The notes under the pieces are model-generated. The model was not told where the DNA came from. It did no database searches and saw nothing but the letters and a program-made list of their open reading frames with translations. From positions 1,317,914 to 1,381,913 of the forward strand of contig NZ_JH719942.1 of assembly GCF_000275825.1 (NCBI RefSeq): a stretch of 64,000 bases of DNA. Direction: 5' to 3'. The stretch is from Saprospira grandis DSM 2844. Lineage in GTDB: Bacteria > Bacteroidota > Bacteroidia > Chitinophagales > Saprospiraceae. Numbering within the stretch: position 1 is the stretch's first letter; the number at the start of each line of letters is the position of its first letter. The translations under genes and the position numbers were made by a program. Positions 51,205 to 59,844 of this stretch are shown piece by piece.

Positions 51205-51747
51205 ATGAATATTAAATTATCAGAGCTTATTATCATCCCCATTGTAATTGCCCTTGTTTGGGTGGGCTTTCGTTGGTATCGTCAGCCGGGAGTGACCTCT
51301 GGAACGCCTGCCCCAGAGTTTGCGGGCCAATTGGCCAGTGGCGACAGTCTGCGCCTATCTGATTTGCGGGGGCAATGGGTTTTATTAGACTTTTGGGGGA
51401 GCTGGTGTGCGCCTTGCCGCCAATCTAATCCGCAATTGCGCCGCCTTTATGACAGATATCATGGGGCCAAATTTACCAAAGGGGAGGACTTTACGATTTT
51501 GAGCGTGGGCATTGAGAGCAGTAAAGAAGCTTGGTTGGCCGCCATAGAAAAAGATGGTTTAATTTGGCCCCATCATGTGTCGGACCTCAGTAGATTTAAT
51601 GACCATGTGGCCGCCCTTTATGGGATCAAGGAAGTGCCCACCACCATTTTGGTCAATCCTGATGGCCACATCTTGGGGATCAATATGGACTATGACAATG
51701 TGAATGCCCAGCTCTCTCGTTTTTTGCTAAAAGAAGAGGTTCAGTAG
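51205..51747 (+). CDS. TlpA-like thioredoxin-fold protein
   Basis: 180 residues. One N-terminal membrane anchor (LIIIPIVIALVWVGFRW), then a thioredoxin/AhpC-TSA fold on the periplasmic side: PAPEFAGQLASGDSLRLSDLRG, active site WCAPC (C68 and C71) and the cis-proline loop KEVPTTILVNPDG. Such proteins reduce or exchange disulfides in exported proteins, for example during cytochrome c maturation; the target is unknown. It precedes the DUF3078 gene by 66 bp on the same strand, so the two may form an operon. Confidence 0.92.
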   Translation: MNIKLSELIIIPIVIALVWVGFRWYRQPGVTSGTPAPEFAGQLASGDSLRLSDLRGQWVLLDFWGSWCAPCRQSNPQLRRLYDRYHGAKFTKGEDFTILSVGIESSKEAWLAAIEKDGLIWPHHVSDLSRFNDHVAALYGIKEVPTTILVNPDGHILGINMDYDNVNAQLSRFLLKEEVQ

Positions 51748-51813
51748 TGACCAAAATTACAAAATGGCCTCTATAGGAAGAATAACGCTTTTAGTAGACC
51801 AATAAAAACAAGC

Positions 51814-52884
51814 ATGAAAACTAAATTTTTGCTCCTCCTTGGGCTATTCGCCTTTGGGCCTCAGCTTTTTGCCCAAGATGACAAAAAACCTGAAGAAAAA
51901 AAAGAAGGCTGGACCTATGACGCTGGTATCGGTTTGGACTTTGCCCAACTGCTCCTGATTAACCCAAAAGTAGGGGCTGGAGAAAACAAAATAGCTTTTG
52001 GTGGGAGTACCACTATGGGCGCCGACTATAAAAAGGGCCGTCTAAAGTGGGAAAACAGCTTTAGTTTGAACTTTGGGGTACAGCGGCTAGGGGCCAGCTC
52101 CAACCCCTTTCAGAAAGCCCTAGATGAATTGCGTTTTAGCTCCTTTGCCGACTATAAAATTGTGAAGGACAAACCTTGGGGCTATGCCCTAGACTTTACC
52201 TTTTTGAGCCAACTGACGCCCACCTATGAGGGCAATGTCTTATCCTATAAGGAGGGGCTAAATAGTACAACCCCACGCTCTCAGTTTTTCTCTCCGGCCA
52301 CAATGACCATCTCGCCGAGTATCTCTTATAAGCCCGATGATCATTTGTCGGTTTTGGTTTCTCCGGCCTCCTTAAAAAGCATTATCGTTGCCGATGACTC
52401 TATTGCGGCCATTGCCAATGCCGATGCTAGTGCGGGGGTGCATGGTACACCTTATGGGGGAACAGATCGGGCGGCTTTTATTGACCGCTGGGGCGTTCGG
52501 CCCACAGGCATGACTGCTGATAGTGTACTCTATGCCAACCACAGTATGCAATTGGGGGCCACAATTAAGGTCTTGTATAAAAATAAGTTCTTCCTCAATG
52601 CCGAGAAAAAGCCTCGTTTGGGCGTGAAGACCTCCTTGACCTTATTCTCGGACTATCTGAACAATCCGCAAAATATAGATGTAGAATGGCTGACCACCAC
52701 CGACCTCTACATCTTCAAAGGACTATCCATTAGCCTGAATACAATTGTCTTTTATGACCATGATGTTCAAGTACAGCTAGACCGGGACAATGACCCCGAC
52801 ACTGGCGTAAATGGTTATGAAAGCACGGGCCGCCGTGTTTCTGTTACAGAAAGTTTACTAATCAAGTATAACTTTTTATTCTAA
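51814..52884 (+). CDS. DUF3078 family outer-membrane protein
   Basis: 356 residues with a signal peptide (FLLLLGLFAFGPQLFA-QD), a charged linker (DKKPEEKKEGW) and a predicted beta-barrel ending in a hydrophobic strand with terminal aromatic (VTESLLIKYNFLF), the usual outer-membrane insertion signal. Internal strands such as GGSTTMGADYKKGRLKWENS and KPWGYALDFTFLSQ fit the DUF3078 family of Bacteroidota. Its function is unknown. It follows the TlpA-like gene. A promoter followed by a terminator lies immediately after its stop. Confidence 0.85.
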   Translation: MKTKFLLLLGLFAFGPQLFAQDDKKPEEKKEGWTYDAGIGLDFAQLLLINPKVGAGENKIAFGGSTTMGADYKKGRLKWENSFSLNFGVQRLGASSNPFQKALDELRFSSFADYKIVKDKPWGYALDFTFLSQLTPTYEGNVLSYKEGLNSTTPRSQFFSPATMTISPSISYKPDDHLSVLVSPASLKSIIVADDSIAAIANADASAGVHGTPYGGTDRAAFIDRWGVRPTGMTADSVLYANHSMQLGATIKVLYKNKFFLNAEKKPRLGVKTSLTLFSDYLNNPQNIDVEWLTTTDLYIFKGLSISLNTIVFYDHDVQVQLDRDNDPDTGVNGYESTGRRVSVTESLLIKYNFLF

Positions 52885-52887
52885 ATG

Positions 52888-52919
52888 TTTGCATCTTCTT
52901 AAAAAGCTGTATATATTTG
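52888..52919 (+). promoter_or_regulatory. Complete promoter directly followed by a terminator
   Basis: TTTG (52888-52891), 20-nt spacer, TATATTTG (52912-52919), an ideal match. The next gene starts 157 bp later and a terminator intervenes at 52941-52974, so a short transcript or attenuated leader is predicted. Confidence 0.7.
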
Positions 52920-52940
52920 GGCTTTAATTGGGGTGACTTT

Positions 52941-52974
52941 AAGGTCGCATTGCTATGGCAATGTGGCCTTTTTT
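52941..52974 (+). terminator. Intrinsic terminator or attenuator upstream of the GSCFA gene
   Basis: Stem AAGGTCGCATTGC/GCAATGTGGCCTT (two G-U pairs), TATG loop, T-tract. About 20 bp after a strong -7 box, so a transcript of roughly 50 nt would end here. Confidence 0.78.
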
Positions 52975-53076
52975 CATGCCTAAACGGCTCTAAATCAGCC
53001 AATTTTAAAAAATAAAAGGAAAGAAAGCTTAGCCTAAAGCAAAAGTTTACTAAAAAATGCTATTTTAACTTAAAAG

Positions 53077-54057
53077 ATGAAGCCCTACAGTCCTTGGCCC
53101 TCTCCCCTAGCTCTTCCTCAGTGGTCTTTTTCCTTAAAATACAGGCATCGTTTAATGGCTTTGGGTTCTTGTTTTGCCCAAGAAATGGGTTTGCGTTTGG
53201 CCCGCCTAGCCTATAATATTGATTTACAGCCATTTGGTCAGATTTACAATCCATTATCCCTAGCTGATAATTTGGGTCGTTTATTAAGTATGCGTTCTCC
53301 CAAGCTAGAAGAATTATTTTTGCATCAGGGGCTCTATCGTCATTTTGCTTATCATACAGACTTTGCCCATCCTCAGAAAGAGCTGGCTTTGGCCTTGATG
53401 CAGCGGCGTTTTGAGGCGGCTAGGGCGCAGCTTTTGGGGGTAGATTATCTATTTTTGACCTTAGGGACGGCCTATTACTATAGGCATGAGGGAGAAATCG
53501 TCAATAACTGCCATAAATTGCCTCAGGGGCAATTTGAGCGGCAGCAAATGAGTATAGCGGAGGGTTTGGCGGCCTTAAGGCGAGTTTTGGGGGTTTTATG
53601 GGAAATCAATCCTAGTTGCCAGATCATCCTCACGGTCAGTCCGATTCGGCATTTGAAGGATGGGGCCCAGGGCAACCAAAGGAGCAAAGCTCGTTTATTA
53701 TTACTGGCTGAAGCTTTGGAGGAAGAATTTGCGCAGCTGCATTATTTTCCGGCCTATGAGATTTTATTAGATGAATTGCGGGATTATCGTTTTTATGCTT
53801 CTGATGGGGCGCATCCTAATCAATTGGCGGTAGATTACATCTACCAAGCGTTTGGGCAAAGTCTTTTGGCGGAAGAAGAGCGGGGGCTAAGAGAAAAAAT
53901 TACTAAATTGTATGCTGCTTTTCGGCATCGGCCCAACTGGCCTGATAGTCAGGCACATCAAGATTTTTTGCAGCGGCAAAATACAAAGCTCGCTGCTTTG
54001 AAACAGGCTCATCCGGCAATTTCATGGTCCCAGTGGGAGCAGCTATTGGGCCGCTAA
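53077..54057 (+). CDS. GSCFA domain protein
   Basis: 326 residues, no signal peptide. It contains the eponymous motif MALGSCFAQEMGLRLAR (Gly-Ser-Cys-Phe-Ala) at about residues 28-44, then DYLFLTLGTAYYY and a late DGAHPNQLAVDYIY. The GSCFA family is SGNH-hydrolase-like; Ser in GSCF would be the nucleophile and DGxHPN the Asp-His pair. It probably acts on an ester, perhaps of a polysaccharide or lipid; substrate unknown. The following AI-2E-type gene starts 13 bp after the stop, so co-transcription is likely. Expression may be attenuated by the upstream hairpin 52941-52974. Confidence 0.9.
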   Translation: MKPYSPWPSPLALPQWSFSLKYRHRLMALGSCFAQEMGLRLARLAYNIDLQPFGQIYNPLSLADNLGRLLSMRSPKLEELFLHQGLYRHFAYHTDFAHPQKELALALMQRRFEAARAQLLGVDYLFLTLGTAYYYRHEGEIVNNCHKLPQGQFERQQMSIAEGLAALRRVLGVLWEINPSCQIILTVSPIRHLKDGAQGNQRSKARLLLLAEALEEEFAQLHYFPAYEILLDELRDYRFYASDGAHPNQLAVDYIYQAFGQSLLAEEERGLREKITKLYAAFRHRPNWPDSQAHQDFLQRQNTKLAALKQAHPAISWSQWEQLLGR

Positions 54058-54070
54058 CCCCTCCAACAGT

Positions 54071-55462
54071 ATGGCAAAAATACGCTCCTATATTGGTTTT
54101 GGTCTTGGCATTTTGGCCGTGGCGACCATCTTCTATTACTTTAGTGACATCATCAGTTGGTTGGTCATTGCTTGGATTATCTCCTTGCTGGGTTCGCCTA
54201 TTATGGACCTTTTGGGTCGTTTGCGGATTGGCAAGTTTCGTTTGCCGGCTTCGGCGAGGGCCTTGATTACGCTTTCGTTATTTCTGACCGTTTTGGGTTT
54301 ATTTGTGGCCTTATTTGTACCAGTGATTGTACAGCAGGGCCGAAATTTGGCCACTGTGGATTATCAAGAGCTTTTAGAAAGCTTAGAAGACCCCATTAAC
54401 CATAGTTTTGAGCAGCTAGAAGAATGGGGTCTAGTGGCCGAAAATGATTTTTTTGTCACGGATAGCACGAAGTTACAGCAGGAGCCGGGGCCTTTGCCCG
54501 CTATTGTTTCTGTAGATTCTATGGTGCAGCAGCTAAGTGATAGTTTGAACGGCCCTAATATTGAGCTGCATATTACCATACAGGGCGAGGGAATAAATAA
54601 GGCGCCTCTTCCTCTTTTAGATTCTGTAGCTCCTGCGGCGCCTAGCAGTCGTTTGGTCCAATTGGAGCAGCAGGCCTTGCAGTACATCAATCCCGCCTCC
54701 TTGCTCAAAACTACCTTTTCGACCATGTTGGCTTGGCTAGGGAACATCTTTGTATTGATCACCTCGGTTAGTTTTATTGCCTTTTTCTTTTTGCAAGAAG
54801 AGGGATTATTTGCCAATTTGATCAAGGGGCCATTTCCAGAAAAGTATGATGCTCAGCTAGATAAGACCTTACAGCTGACTAAGAAAATGCTAATTCGCTA
54901 TTTTGAGGGAATTTTGGGGCAGGTCACTGCGGTTTCGGTCTATGTTTGGCTTTTGCTTTGGCTAGTGGGTGCGCCCAATGCCTTTCTGATTGCCTTTTTT
55001 GCGGCTATTATCAATGTGGTCCCTTATTTGGGTCCTTTTATGGGCTTAATTTTTGGCCTATTGGTGTGCATTTGCTCTAGTCTGAATGTTGATTTTTATG
55101 CCGAGACGGTGCCTTTGCTCATCAAGGTAGCCTTAGTTTTTGCCTCTATGCAGGCCCTAGACAATATGTTATTGCAGCCGCTTATTTTCTCTAAAAGTGT
55201 GAAAGCGCATCCGTTAGAGATCTTTTTGGTCATTATTGTGGGCTCTAAATTGGGGGGAATACTGGGTATGGTCATCGCGATACCGGCCTATACCGTAATT
55301 CGGGTGATTGCCTCTATTTTCTTATCGGAGTTTCGTTTGGTGCAGGGCCTTACGCAGCAGTTGGGCATTCGCAATACTTGGGGGGGCGAGCAAGAGGTAG
55401 CCCGGCCAGAGCAGGATGATCGGGAAAAGCATGATGACAGCATGGATGCCGACTGGGATTAG
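54071..55462 (+). CDS. AI-2E family transporter (PerM-like)
   Basis: 463 residues, polytopic inner-membrane protein. Hydrophobic segments at about 7-30, 31-50, 65-95, then a roughly 120-residue hydrophilic loop, then helices at about 215-245, 280-310, 315-345, 355-370 and 380-420. The conserved late region (FFAAIINVVPYLGPFMGLI, then LQPLIFSKSVKAHPLEIFLVI and GGILGMVIAIPAYTVIRV) is diagnostic of the PerM/AI-2E exporter family. Members move small molecules or ions; the autoinducer name does not prove the substrate. It follows GSCFA by 13 bp. Acidic disordered C-terminus (RPEQDDREKHDDSMDADWD). Confidence 0.92.
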   Translation: MAKIRSYIGFGLGILAVATIFYYFSDIISWLVIAWIISLLGSPIMDLLGRLRIGKFRLPASARALITLSLFLTVLGLFVALFVPVIVQQGRNLATVDYQELLESLEDPINHSFEQLEEWGLVAENDFFVTDSTKLQQEPGPLPAIVSVDSMVQQLSDSLNGPNIELHITIQGEGINKAPLPLLDSVAPAAPSSRLVQLEQQALQYINPASLLKTTFSTMLAWLGNIFVLITSVSFIAFFFLQEEGLFANLIKGPFPEKYDAQLDKTLQLTKKMLIRYFEGILGQVTAVSVYVWLLLWLVGAPNAFLIAFFAAIINVVPYLGPFMGLIFGLLVCICSSLNVDFYAETVPLLIKVALVFASMQALDNMLLQPLIFSKSVKAHPLEIFLVIIVGSKLGGILGMVIAIPAYTVIRVIASIFLSEFRLVQGLTQQLGIRNTWGGEQEVARPEQDDREKHDDSMDADWD

Positions 55463-55489
55463 GATTTGGGGCCTGCGATTTGGGCCAGT

Positions 55490-55631
55490 GGGTCTAGAAG
55501 GAGCGAAGCGACTGGCCTAGCGATGTGAAAGGGTGGCCGTCAGGCCAGACCGAGCCAGCAAAGCTGGCGAAGGGCCGAGCAGCCTTGCGAGCCCTGAAAC
55601 GTAGCGCCCGCAGCTTGCTGCGGGAGGCCCC
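55490..55631 (-). repeat. Stem-variable intergenic element E14 (type A end)
   Basis: Minus-strand reading: GGGGCCT, CCCGCAGC-AA-GCTGCGGG (identical to E8), CGCTACG, AGGGCTCGCAAGGCTG, CTCGGCCC, GCCAGC-TTT-GCTGGC, TCGGTCTG, GGCC-TGAC-GGCC, CATCGCTAGGCC, distal CTTCTAGACCC. Just beyond it, at 55466-55473, a lone TTGGGGCCT looks like the start of a lost second copy. Confidence 0.87.
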
Positions 55632-55666
55632 AAAATATTCAATTAGTATAATAAACAACAAATAAA

Positions 55667-56272
55667 ATGAAAGGACTTCGGATTCAATACAATGCCCCGG
55701 TGGTGGTTACTTTTGCCATTTTGTGCACCGCTATTTATATGATCAACTACATTACGGGAGGTGATGCGGTGGGTCGATCGGGGGGCTTAATCAATAACTA
55801 TTTTGTGCTTAGAGGCTTTAATTTTGCCAATCCTCTAGATTATTTTCGTTTGTTTAGTTATACCATTGGGCATGCGAATCGGGGGCATTTGGTGGGGAAT
55901 ATGTCAATATTTTTATTGATTGCGCCTATTATGGAAGAGAAATACGGTAGTCGGAACATTTTGATTATGATATTGCTCACGGCCTTTATTACGGCTATTT
56001 TCCAAGTTTTTTTGATTGGTGGAGGATTATTGGGGGCGAGTGGGATTGTCTTTATGTTTATCATTCTGGTATCTTTTGCCAATACGGGGGGAAAAGGCAT
56101 TCCGTTGACCTTTATTTTGGTCCTTATTTTCTTTTTGGGCAAAGAGGTACTTAATAGCTTAGATAACAATAATATTTCGGAGTACGCTCATATTGCTGGG
56201 GGAATTATGGGGGCTTTTTTTGGTTTCAATCTAAACAGAAGCAAAGCGCCCAGCCAAGAGCAAATTCTGTAA
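55667..56272 (+). CDS. Rhomboid family intramembrane serine protease
   Basis: 201 residues, six predicted membrane helices. The loop after helix 1 ends FSYTIGHANRGHLVGNMSIF (rhomboid HxxxxHxxxNM-like segment), the nucleophile Ser is in LLGASGIVFM (GASG, a variant of GxSG), and the catalytic His in SEYAHIAGGIMGAFFGF. Rhomboids cut transmembrane proteins within the inner membrane. Both catalytic residues are present, so it is probably active. Substrate unknown. Element E14 lies 36 bp upstream. Monocistronic as far as can be seen. Confidence 0.9.
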   Translation: MKGLRIQYNAPVVVTFAILCTAIYMINYITGGDAVGRSGGLINNYFVLRGFNFANPLDYFRLFSYTIGHANRGHLVGNMSIFLLIAPIMEEKYGSRNILIMILLTAFITAIFQVFLIGGGLLGASGIVFMFIILVSFANTGGKGIPLTFILVLIFFLGKEVLNSLDNNNISEYAHIAGGIMGAFFGFNLNRSKAPSQEQIL

Positions 56273-56334
56273 AAACAGGGGCTAAGGGGCATTTTGATTC
56301 AGTAGTTATACAAACAAAAAAGCCAATTAAAAAC

Positions 56335-56365
56335 TTTGTGAATCTGGATTAAATGAACATCTTTG
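56335..56365 (+). promoter_or_regulatory. Promoter for acpP
   Basis: TTTG (56335-56338), 19-nt spacer, CATCTTTG (56358-56365, one mismatch to TAnnTTTG). ATG of acpP is at 56427, leaving a leader of about 55 nt. Confidence 0.65.
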
Positions 56366-56426
56366 CAGCGATCAAAGCCCTTTGTGCTATAAGGGACCCT
56401 TTTATTCAAATGCAAAATTGACCATT

Positions 56427-56666
56427 ATGGCCACTGAAATCAAAGAGCGTGTATTCGCCATCATCGCTGAAAAGCTAGTTATTGAACTAACTGACGTTAC
56501 TAAAGAAGCCAACTTCCAGAAAGACCTGGGTGCAGACTCCATTGACCTTGTCGAGTTGATTATGGAACTAGAGCGCGAATTTGACATCTCTATTCCTGAT
56601 GAGAAAGCAGAAGAAATCAAAACTGTAGGTGATGCCATCTCTTTTTTGAGTGAGAACTTAGGTTAA
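56427..56666 (+). CDS. acpP: Acyl carrier protein
   Basis: 79 residues from ATG 56427. Acidic four-helix protein with the phosphopantetheine attachment site at S38 in [16 protein letters not shown]. It carries growing acyl chains for fatty-acid synthesis. Followed by fabF and rnc on the same strand, the conserved Bacteroidota order. The 148 bp before fabF hold a few small inverted repeats but no clear terminator. An upstream in-frame start would add 15 unconserved residues and was not used. Confidence 0.97.
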   Translation: MATEIKERVFAIIAEKLVIELTDVTKEANFQKDLGADSIDLVELIMELEREFDISIPDEKAEEIKTVGDAISFLSENLG

Positions 56667-56814
56667 ACTTATTTGTTTCGATCTATATTCGGAGCAGCCA
56701 AAAGGGCGTCGAGCTAATTTATTGGGCTTCGGCGCCATCTTTTTAATACGAACCACGGAAAGTGCTTGGGGGCTTGGGCCAACTTGGGCATCTTTCTCTA
56801 AATAAATATTAGTT

Positions 56815-58065
56815 ATGAGTCAAAGACGTGTTGTTGTTACTGGTCTTGGAACCTTAAACCCCTTGGGGCATAACACGGAAGAGAGCTGGGCCAACCTCCT
56901 TGCCGGAAAAAGCGGGGCCGCTCCCATCCAACAATTTGATGCCAGCTTATTTAAAACTCAATTTGCCTGCGAAATTAAGGACTTTAATGGCGCAGATGTA
57001 TTTGGCCGAAAAGATGTTCGCCGACTAGACCCCGTTATGCAGTATGCCCTAGTGGCCAGCGATGAGGCCATTGCCGATGCCAAGCTCGAAGAGGTAGAAA
57101 ACAAAAAGCGAATTGGCGTATTTTGGGCCTCTGGTATTGGGGGAATCACCACCCTACAACAGGAGGTACAAAACTATGAAAGAGGTAGCGGAACTCCCCG
57201 CTTTAATCCCTTTTTGGTGCCCAAAATGATTGTAGACGCCTCTGCGGGTAATATCTCTATCCGCCATGGTTTCCGTGGCCCAACTGGAGCATTTGTTACC
57301 GCCTGTGCTTCTTCTACCCACTGTATTGGCCTAGCCTATGACCAAATTCGCCTCAGCAGAGCCGATATTATGGTGGTAGGTGGTGCCGAAGCAGCCATTA
57401 ACGTTGTTGGTGTGGGCGCATTTAATGCACTCAAAGCCCTTTCTACCCGCAATGAAGGGCCTAGCGTTGCCTCTCGCCCATTTGATAAAGACCGCGATGG
57501 CTTTGTGATCGGAGAAGGCGCAGCCTCACTCATTCTAGAAGATTATGAGCACGCAAAAGCCCGTGGCGCAAAAATCTATGCCGAAATTATTGGCGTAGCC
57601 CAAAATGCCGATGCCTACCATATTACGGCTCCAGATCCCGAGGGACATGGCGTTATCGATGTTATTCAGCTGGCCCTAGATGATGCCAATATTAAAGCAG
57701 AAGACCTCGATTATCTCAACCCACATAGTACCTCTACCACGCTAGGCGATATCGCAGAATCTAATGCCATCATTAAGGCCTTAGGCGATGCGGCCTTTAA
57801 GGTGAAAATGAGCGCCACCAAATCTATGACCGGCCATATGATTTCTGCCGCCGGCGCTATGGAATCCTTGATCTGTATCAAGACCCTTCAAACTGGAGAA
57901 ATTGCCCCCACCATCAACTTTGAAGAGTTTGACCCCCAAATTGACCCACGCCTGCAAATTACCCCCAATATCAAACAATCTGCAGATGTGCAAATTGCCA
58001 TGAATATGAACTACGGCTTTGGTGGACATAATTCTGCCGTGATTTTCAAGAAAATAACAGAATAG
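56815..58065 (+). CDS. fabF: 3-oxoacyl-[acyl-carrier-protein] synthase II
   Basis: 416 residues. Condensing-enzyme fold with nucleophile C164 in TACASSTHCIG, His in NPHSTSTTLGD and His in KSMTGHMISAAGA (C-H-H triad of the KAS I/II group), plus N-terminal RRVVVTGLGTLNPLG and the C-terminal NYGFGGHNSA loop. It elongates acyl-ACP by condensation with malonyl-ACP. Length and location after acpP are typical. Terminator 58086-58111 follows. Confidence 0.96.
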   Translation: MSQRRVVVTGLGTLNPLGHNTEESWANLLAGKSGAAPIQQFDASLFKTQFACEIKDFNGADVFGRKDVRRLDPVMQYALVASDEAIADAKLEEVENKKRIGVFWASGIGGITTLQQEVQNYERGSGTPRFNPFLVPKMIVDASAGNISIRHGFRGPTGAFVTACASSTHCIGLAYDQIRLSRADIMVVGGAEAAINVVGVGAFNALKALSTRNEGPSVASRPFDKDRDGFVIGEGAASLILEDYEHAKARGAKIYAEIIGVAQNADAYHITAPDPEGHGVIDVIQLALDDANIKAEDLDYLNPHSTSTTLGDIAESNAIIKALGDAAFKVKMSATKSMTGHMISAAGAMESLICIKTLQTGEIAPTINFEEFDPQIDPRLQITPNIKQSADVQIAMNMNYGFGGHNSAVIFKKITE

Positions 58066-58085
58066 TTAGTATATTTGAGCAACAG

Positions 58086-58111
58086 AGGGCCTTTATTGGC
58101 CCTTTTTTTTT
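58086..58111 (+). terminator. Intrinsic terminator after fabF
   Basis: Stem AGGGCC/GGCCCT, TTTATT loop, eight-T tract. It lies between fabF and rnc, so rnc may have its own promoter or rely on readthrough. Confidence 0.85.
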
Positions 58112-58154
58112 AGCTACTTTTCCCATCAATATCAGTCCCTTATATACTACTACT

Positions 58155-58916
58155 GTGCTGAAGTCCTATTATAATCTCTATTTCTCTAAGCAAAAAGCCT
58201 TTGCTCGCGAACTGAAAACAATCCTCGGTTTTCTGCCCAAGCATCTCCCTTTCTATGATAGAGCCTTTACACATAAATCTACGGCCAATAAACAAACAGA
58301 AGCCAAACACAGCTTTGATAACGAACGCCTAGAATATCTTGGCGACGCTATCCTAGATGCCGTCATTGCCGAGTACCTCTTCCGAAAATACCCCACAGAA
58401 GATGAAGGCTTTCTCACCCAAATGCGCTCCAAAATCGTTAGCCGAAAAACACTCAATAGAGTCGGCGCCGAAATGGGCCTAGATGACTTTCTCAAAGCCC
58501 GAGGACTCCAACGCATTAGCCCCACCGTTATGGGCAATTGCTTCGAGGCTTTCGTCGGCGCTATCTACCTAGATAAAGGCTATAAGGCCGCCCGAAAGTT
58601 TATTATCCACAAAATGCTGCAAAACCATGTGGATGTCCACCTGCTCGAACGCATCGATAATAACTTTAAAAGTATCTTGCTGGAGTTCTGCCAAAAGGAC
58701 CAAAAAAGCCTCAGCTACGAACTCATCGAACAACAAAAAAATGATGGGAAAAACAAGCATCACCGCCAGCACCGCTTCAAAGTAGCGGTCCTGATTGATG
58801 AAAAAGCCCTAGCAGAAGCTACCGGACCCAATAAAAAAACAGCCGAACAAAATGCCTCCAAACAAGCCCTGATTAAATTAGGGGTAGTCGATAAAGATGG
58901 CCATAAAAAAGAATAG
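58155..58916 (+). CDS. rnc: Ribonuclease III
   Basis: 253 residues, starting at GTG 58155; no ATG is suitably placed upstream, and the next in-frame methionine codon would remove conserved residues. Catalytic signature NERLEYLGDAILD (from N56), then TQMRSKIVSR and GNCFEAFVGAIYLDKG; a C-terminal double-stranded RNA-binding domain ends AEQNASKQALIKLGV. It cleaves double-stranded RNA in rRNA and mRNA processing. It would be the obvious nuclease to act on transcripts of the many hairpin elements in this genome; element E15 starts 6 bp after its stop. Confidence 0.95.
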   Translation: MLKSYYNLYFSKQKAFARELKTILGFLPKHLPFYDRAFTHKSTANKQTEAKHSFDNERLEYLGDAILDAVIAEYLFRKYPTEDEGFLTQMRSKIVSRKTLNRVGAEMGLDDFLKARGLQRISPTVMGNCFEAFVGAIYLDKGYKAARKFIIHKMLQNHVDVHLLERIDNNFKSILLEFCQKDQKSLSYELIEQQKNDGKNKHHRQHRFKVAVLIDEKALAEATGPNKKTAEQNASKQALIKLGVVDKDGHKKE

Positions 58917-58921
58917 GATTT

Positions 58922-59070
58922 GGGGCTGCCCCGCCCTGCGGGCGGGTCGGGCTGTGCCACAGCTCGCAAGGCTGCTCGGCCCATCGCTTTTTCGCTTTGC
59001 TCAAAAACTCGGTCTGGCCCTTCGGGCCACTGCTATCCATCCCTCAGCCTGCGGGGGCTTCGCCCCCTGC
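58922..59070 (+). repeat. Stem-variable intergenic element E15 (type B end)
   Basis: TTTGGGGCTGCCCC, CGCCC-TGC-GGGCG, GGTCGGGCTGTG, CAGCTCGCAAGGCTG, CTCGGCCC, slot-2 arms GAGTTTTT-like pairing around CGCTTTGC, TCGGTCTG, GGCCC-TTC-GGGCC, CTATCCCTCAGCC, GCGGGGGC-TTC-GCCCCCTGC. Sits immediately after rnc. Confidence 0.88.
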
Positions 59071-59083
59071 AAAACGCAAAAGG

Positions 59084-59116
59084 AAAAAGTCCATATAGCT
59101 TATATATGGACTTTTT
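59084..59116. terminator. Intrinsic terminator between rnc and mtnC
   Basis: Stem AAAAAGTCCATATA/TATATGGACTTTTT with a 5-nt loop and T-tract, 45 bp before mtnC. Confidence 0.88.
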
Positions 59117-59160
59117 TATTTATTTTTGCTCGCTTAAGTTAAGCGTCTAAACCTCTCATT

Positions 59161-59841
59161 TTGATTAAATACATTCTTTCTGACATTGAAGGGACCACCA
59201 CCTCTATCTCCTTTGTGGTCGACACACTCTTTCCCTATTTTTTAGAACAACTCCCTCTTTGGCGCAAAAAAATAGACCTTCCAGAGGTCAAAGCGCAAAT
59301 TGAAGCCACTCAAGCCCTAGTCTTAGCCGAAGAAGGAAAGACCATTGATGCCGAACAAGCCTTTGATTATCTAGAAACTTGGTGCAAAACAGACCGTAAA
59401 GCAGGCCCACTGAAAGCCCTACAAGGTATTGTCTGGAAAGCCGCCTACCTCAATGGCCAAATTAAAGGACACCTCTACCCAGAAGTAGCCAATTGCCTAA
59501 AGAACTGGAAAGAAAAAGGCCTACAACTAGGCATCTATTCTTCTGGCTCGGTAGCCGCCCAAAAACTCCTTTTTGGCTATTCAGAAGCTGGCAACTTAAC
59601 ACCTCTCTTTAGCCACTACTTTGACACCAACCTGGGCCATAAAAGAGAAAGCCAATCTTACCAAAATATCCAGCAAGCCATTGGCCTGCCCGCCCATGAA
59701 ATTCTCTTCCTCTCTGATGTGCCCGAAGAACTAGCCGCCGCCCAAGCCGCAGGCTTGCAAACAGGGCATCTGCTCCGAGCAGGAACCACGCCTAGCCAAT
59801 TTAAAGGCTATGCTAACTTTAACCAAATTCAAATCGACTAA
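59161..59841 (+). CDS. mtnC: Acireductone synthase (enolase-phosphatase E1)
   Basis: 226 residues. The start is TTG at 59161: the family's first residues (M-I-K-Y-I-L-S-DIEGTTT) begin exactly there and no ATG is near. HAD-type enzyme with DIEGTTTSISFV (nucleophile Asp), IYSSGSVAAQKLLFG and a late FLSDVPEELAAAQAAG. It converts 2,3-diketo-5-methylthiopentyl-1-phosphate to acireductone in methionine salvage. Next gene mtnA starts 3 bp after the stop, so the pair is an operon. The dehydratase (mtnB) and dioxygenase (mtnD) are not in the window. Confidence 0.93.
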   Translation: MIKYILSDIEGTTTSISFVVDTLFPYFLEQLPLWRKKIDLPEVKAQIEATQALVLAEEGKTIDAEQAFDYLETWCKTDRKAGPLKALQGIVWKAAYLNGQIKGHLYPEVANCLKNWKEKGLQLGIYSSGSVAAQKLLFGYSEAGNLTPLFSHYFDTNLGHKRESQSYQNIQQAIGLPAHEILFLSDVPEELAAAQAAGLQTGHLLRAGTTPSQFKGYANFNQIQID

Positions 59842-59844
59842 ACT

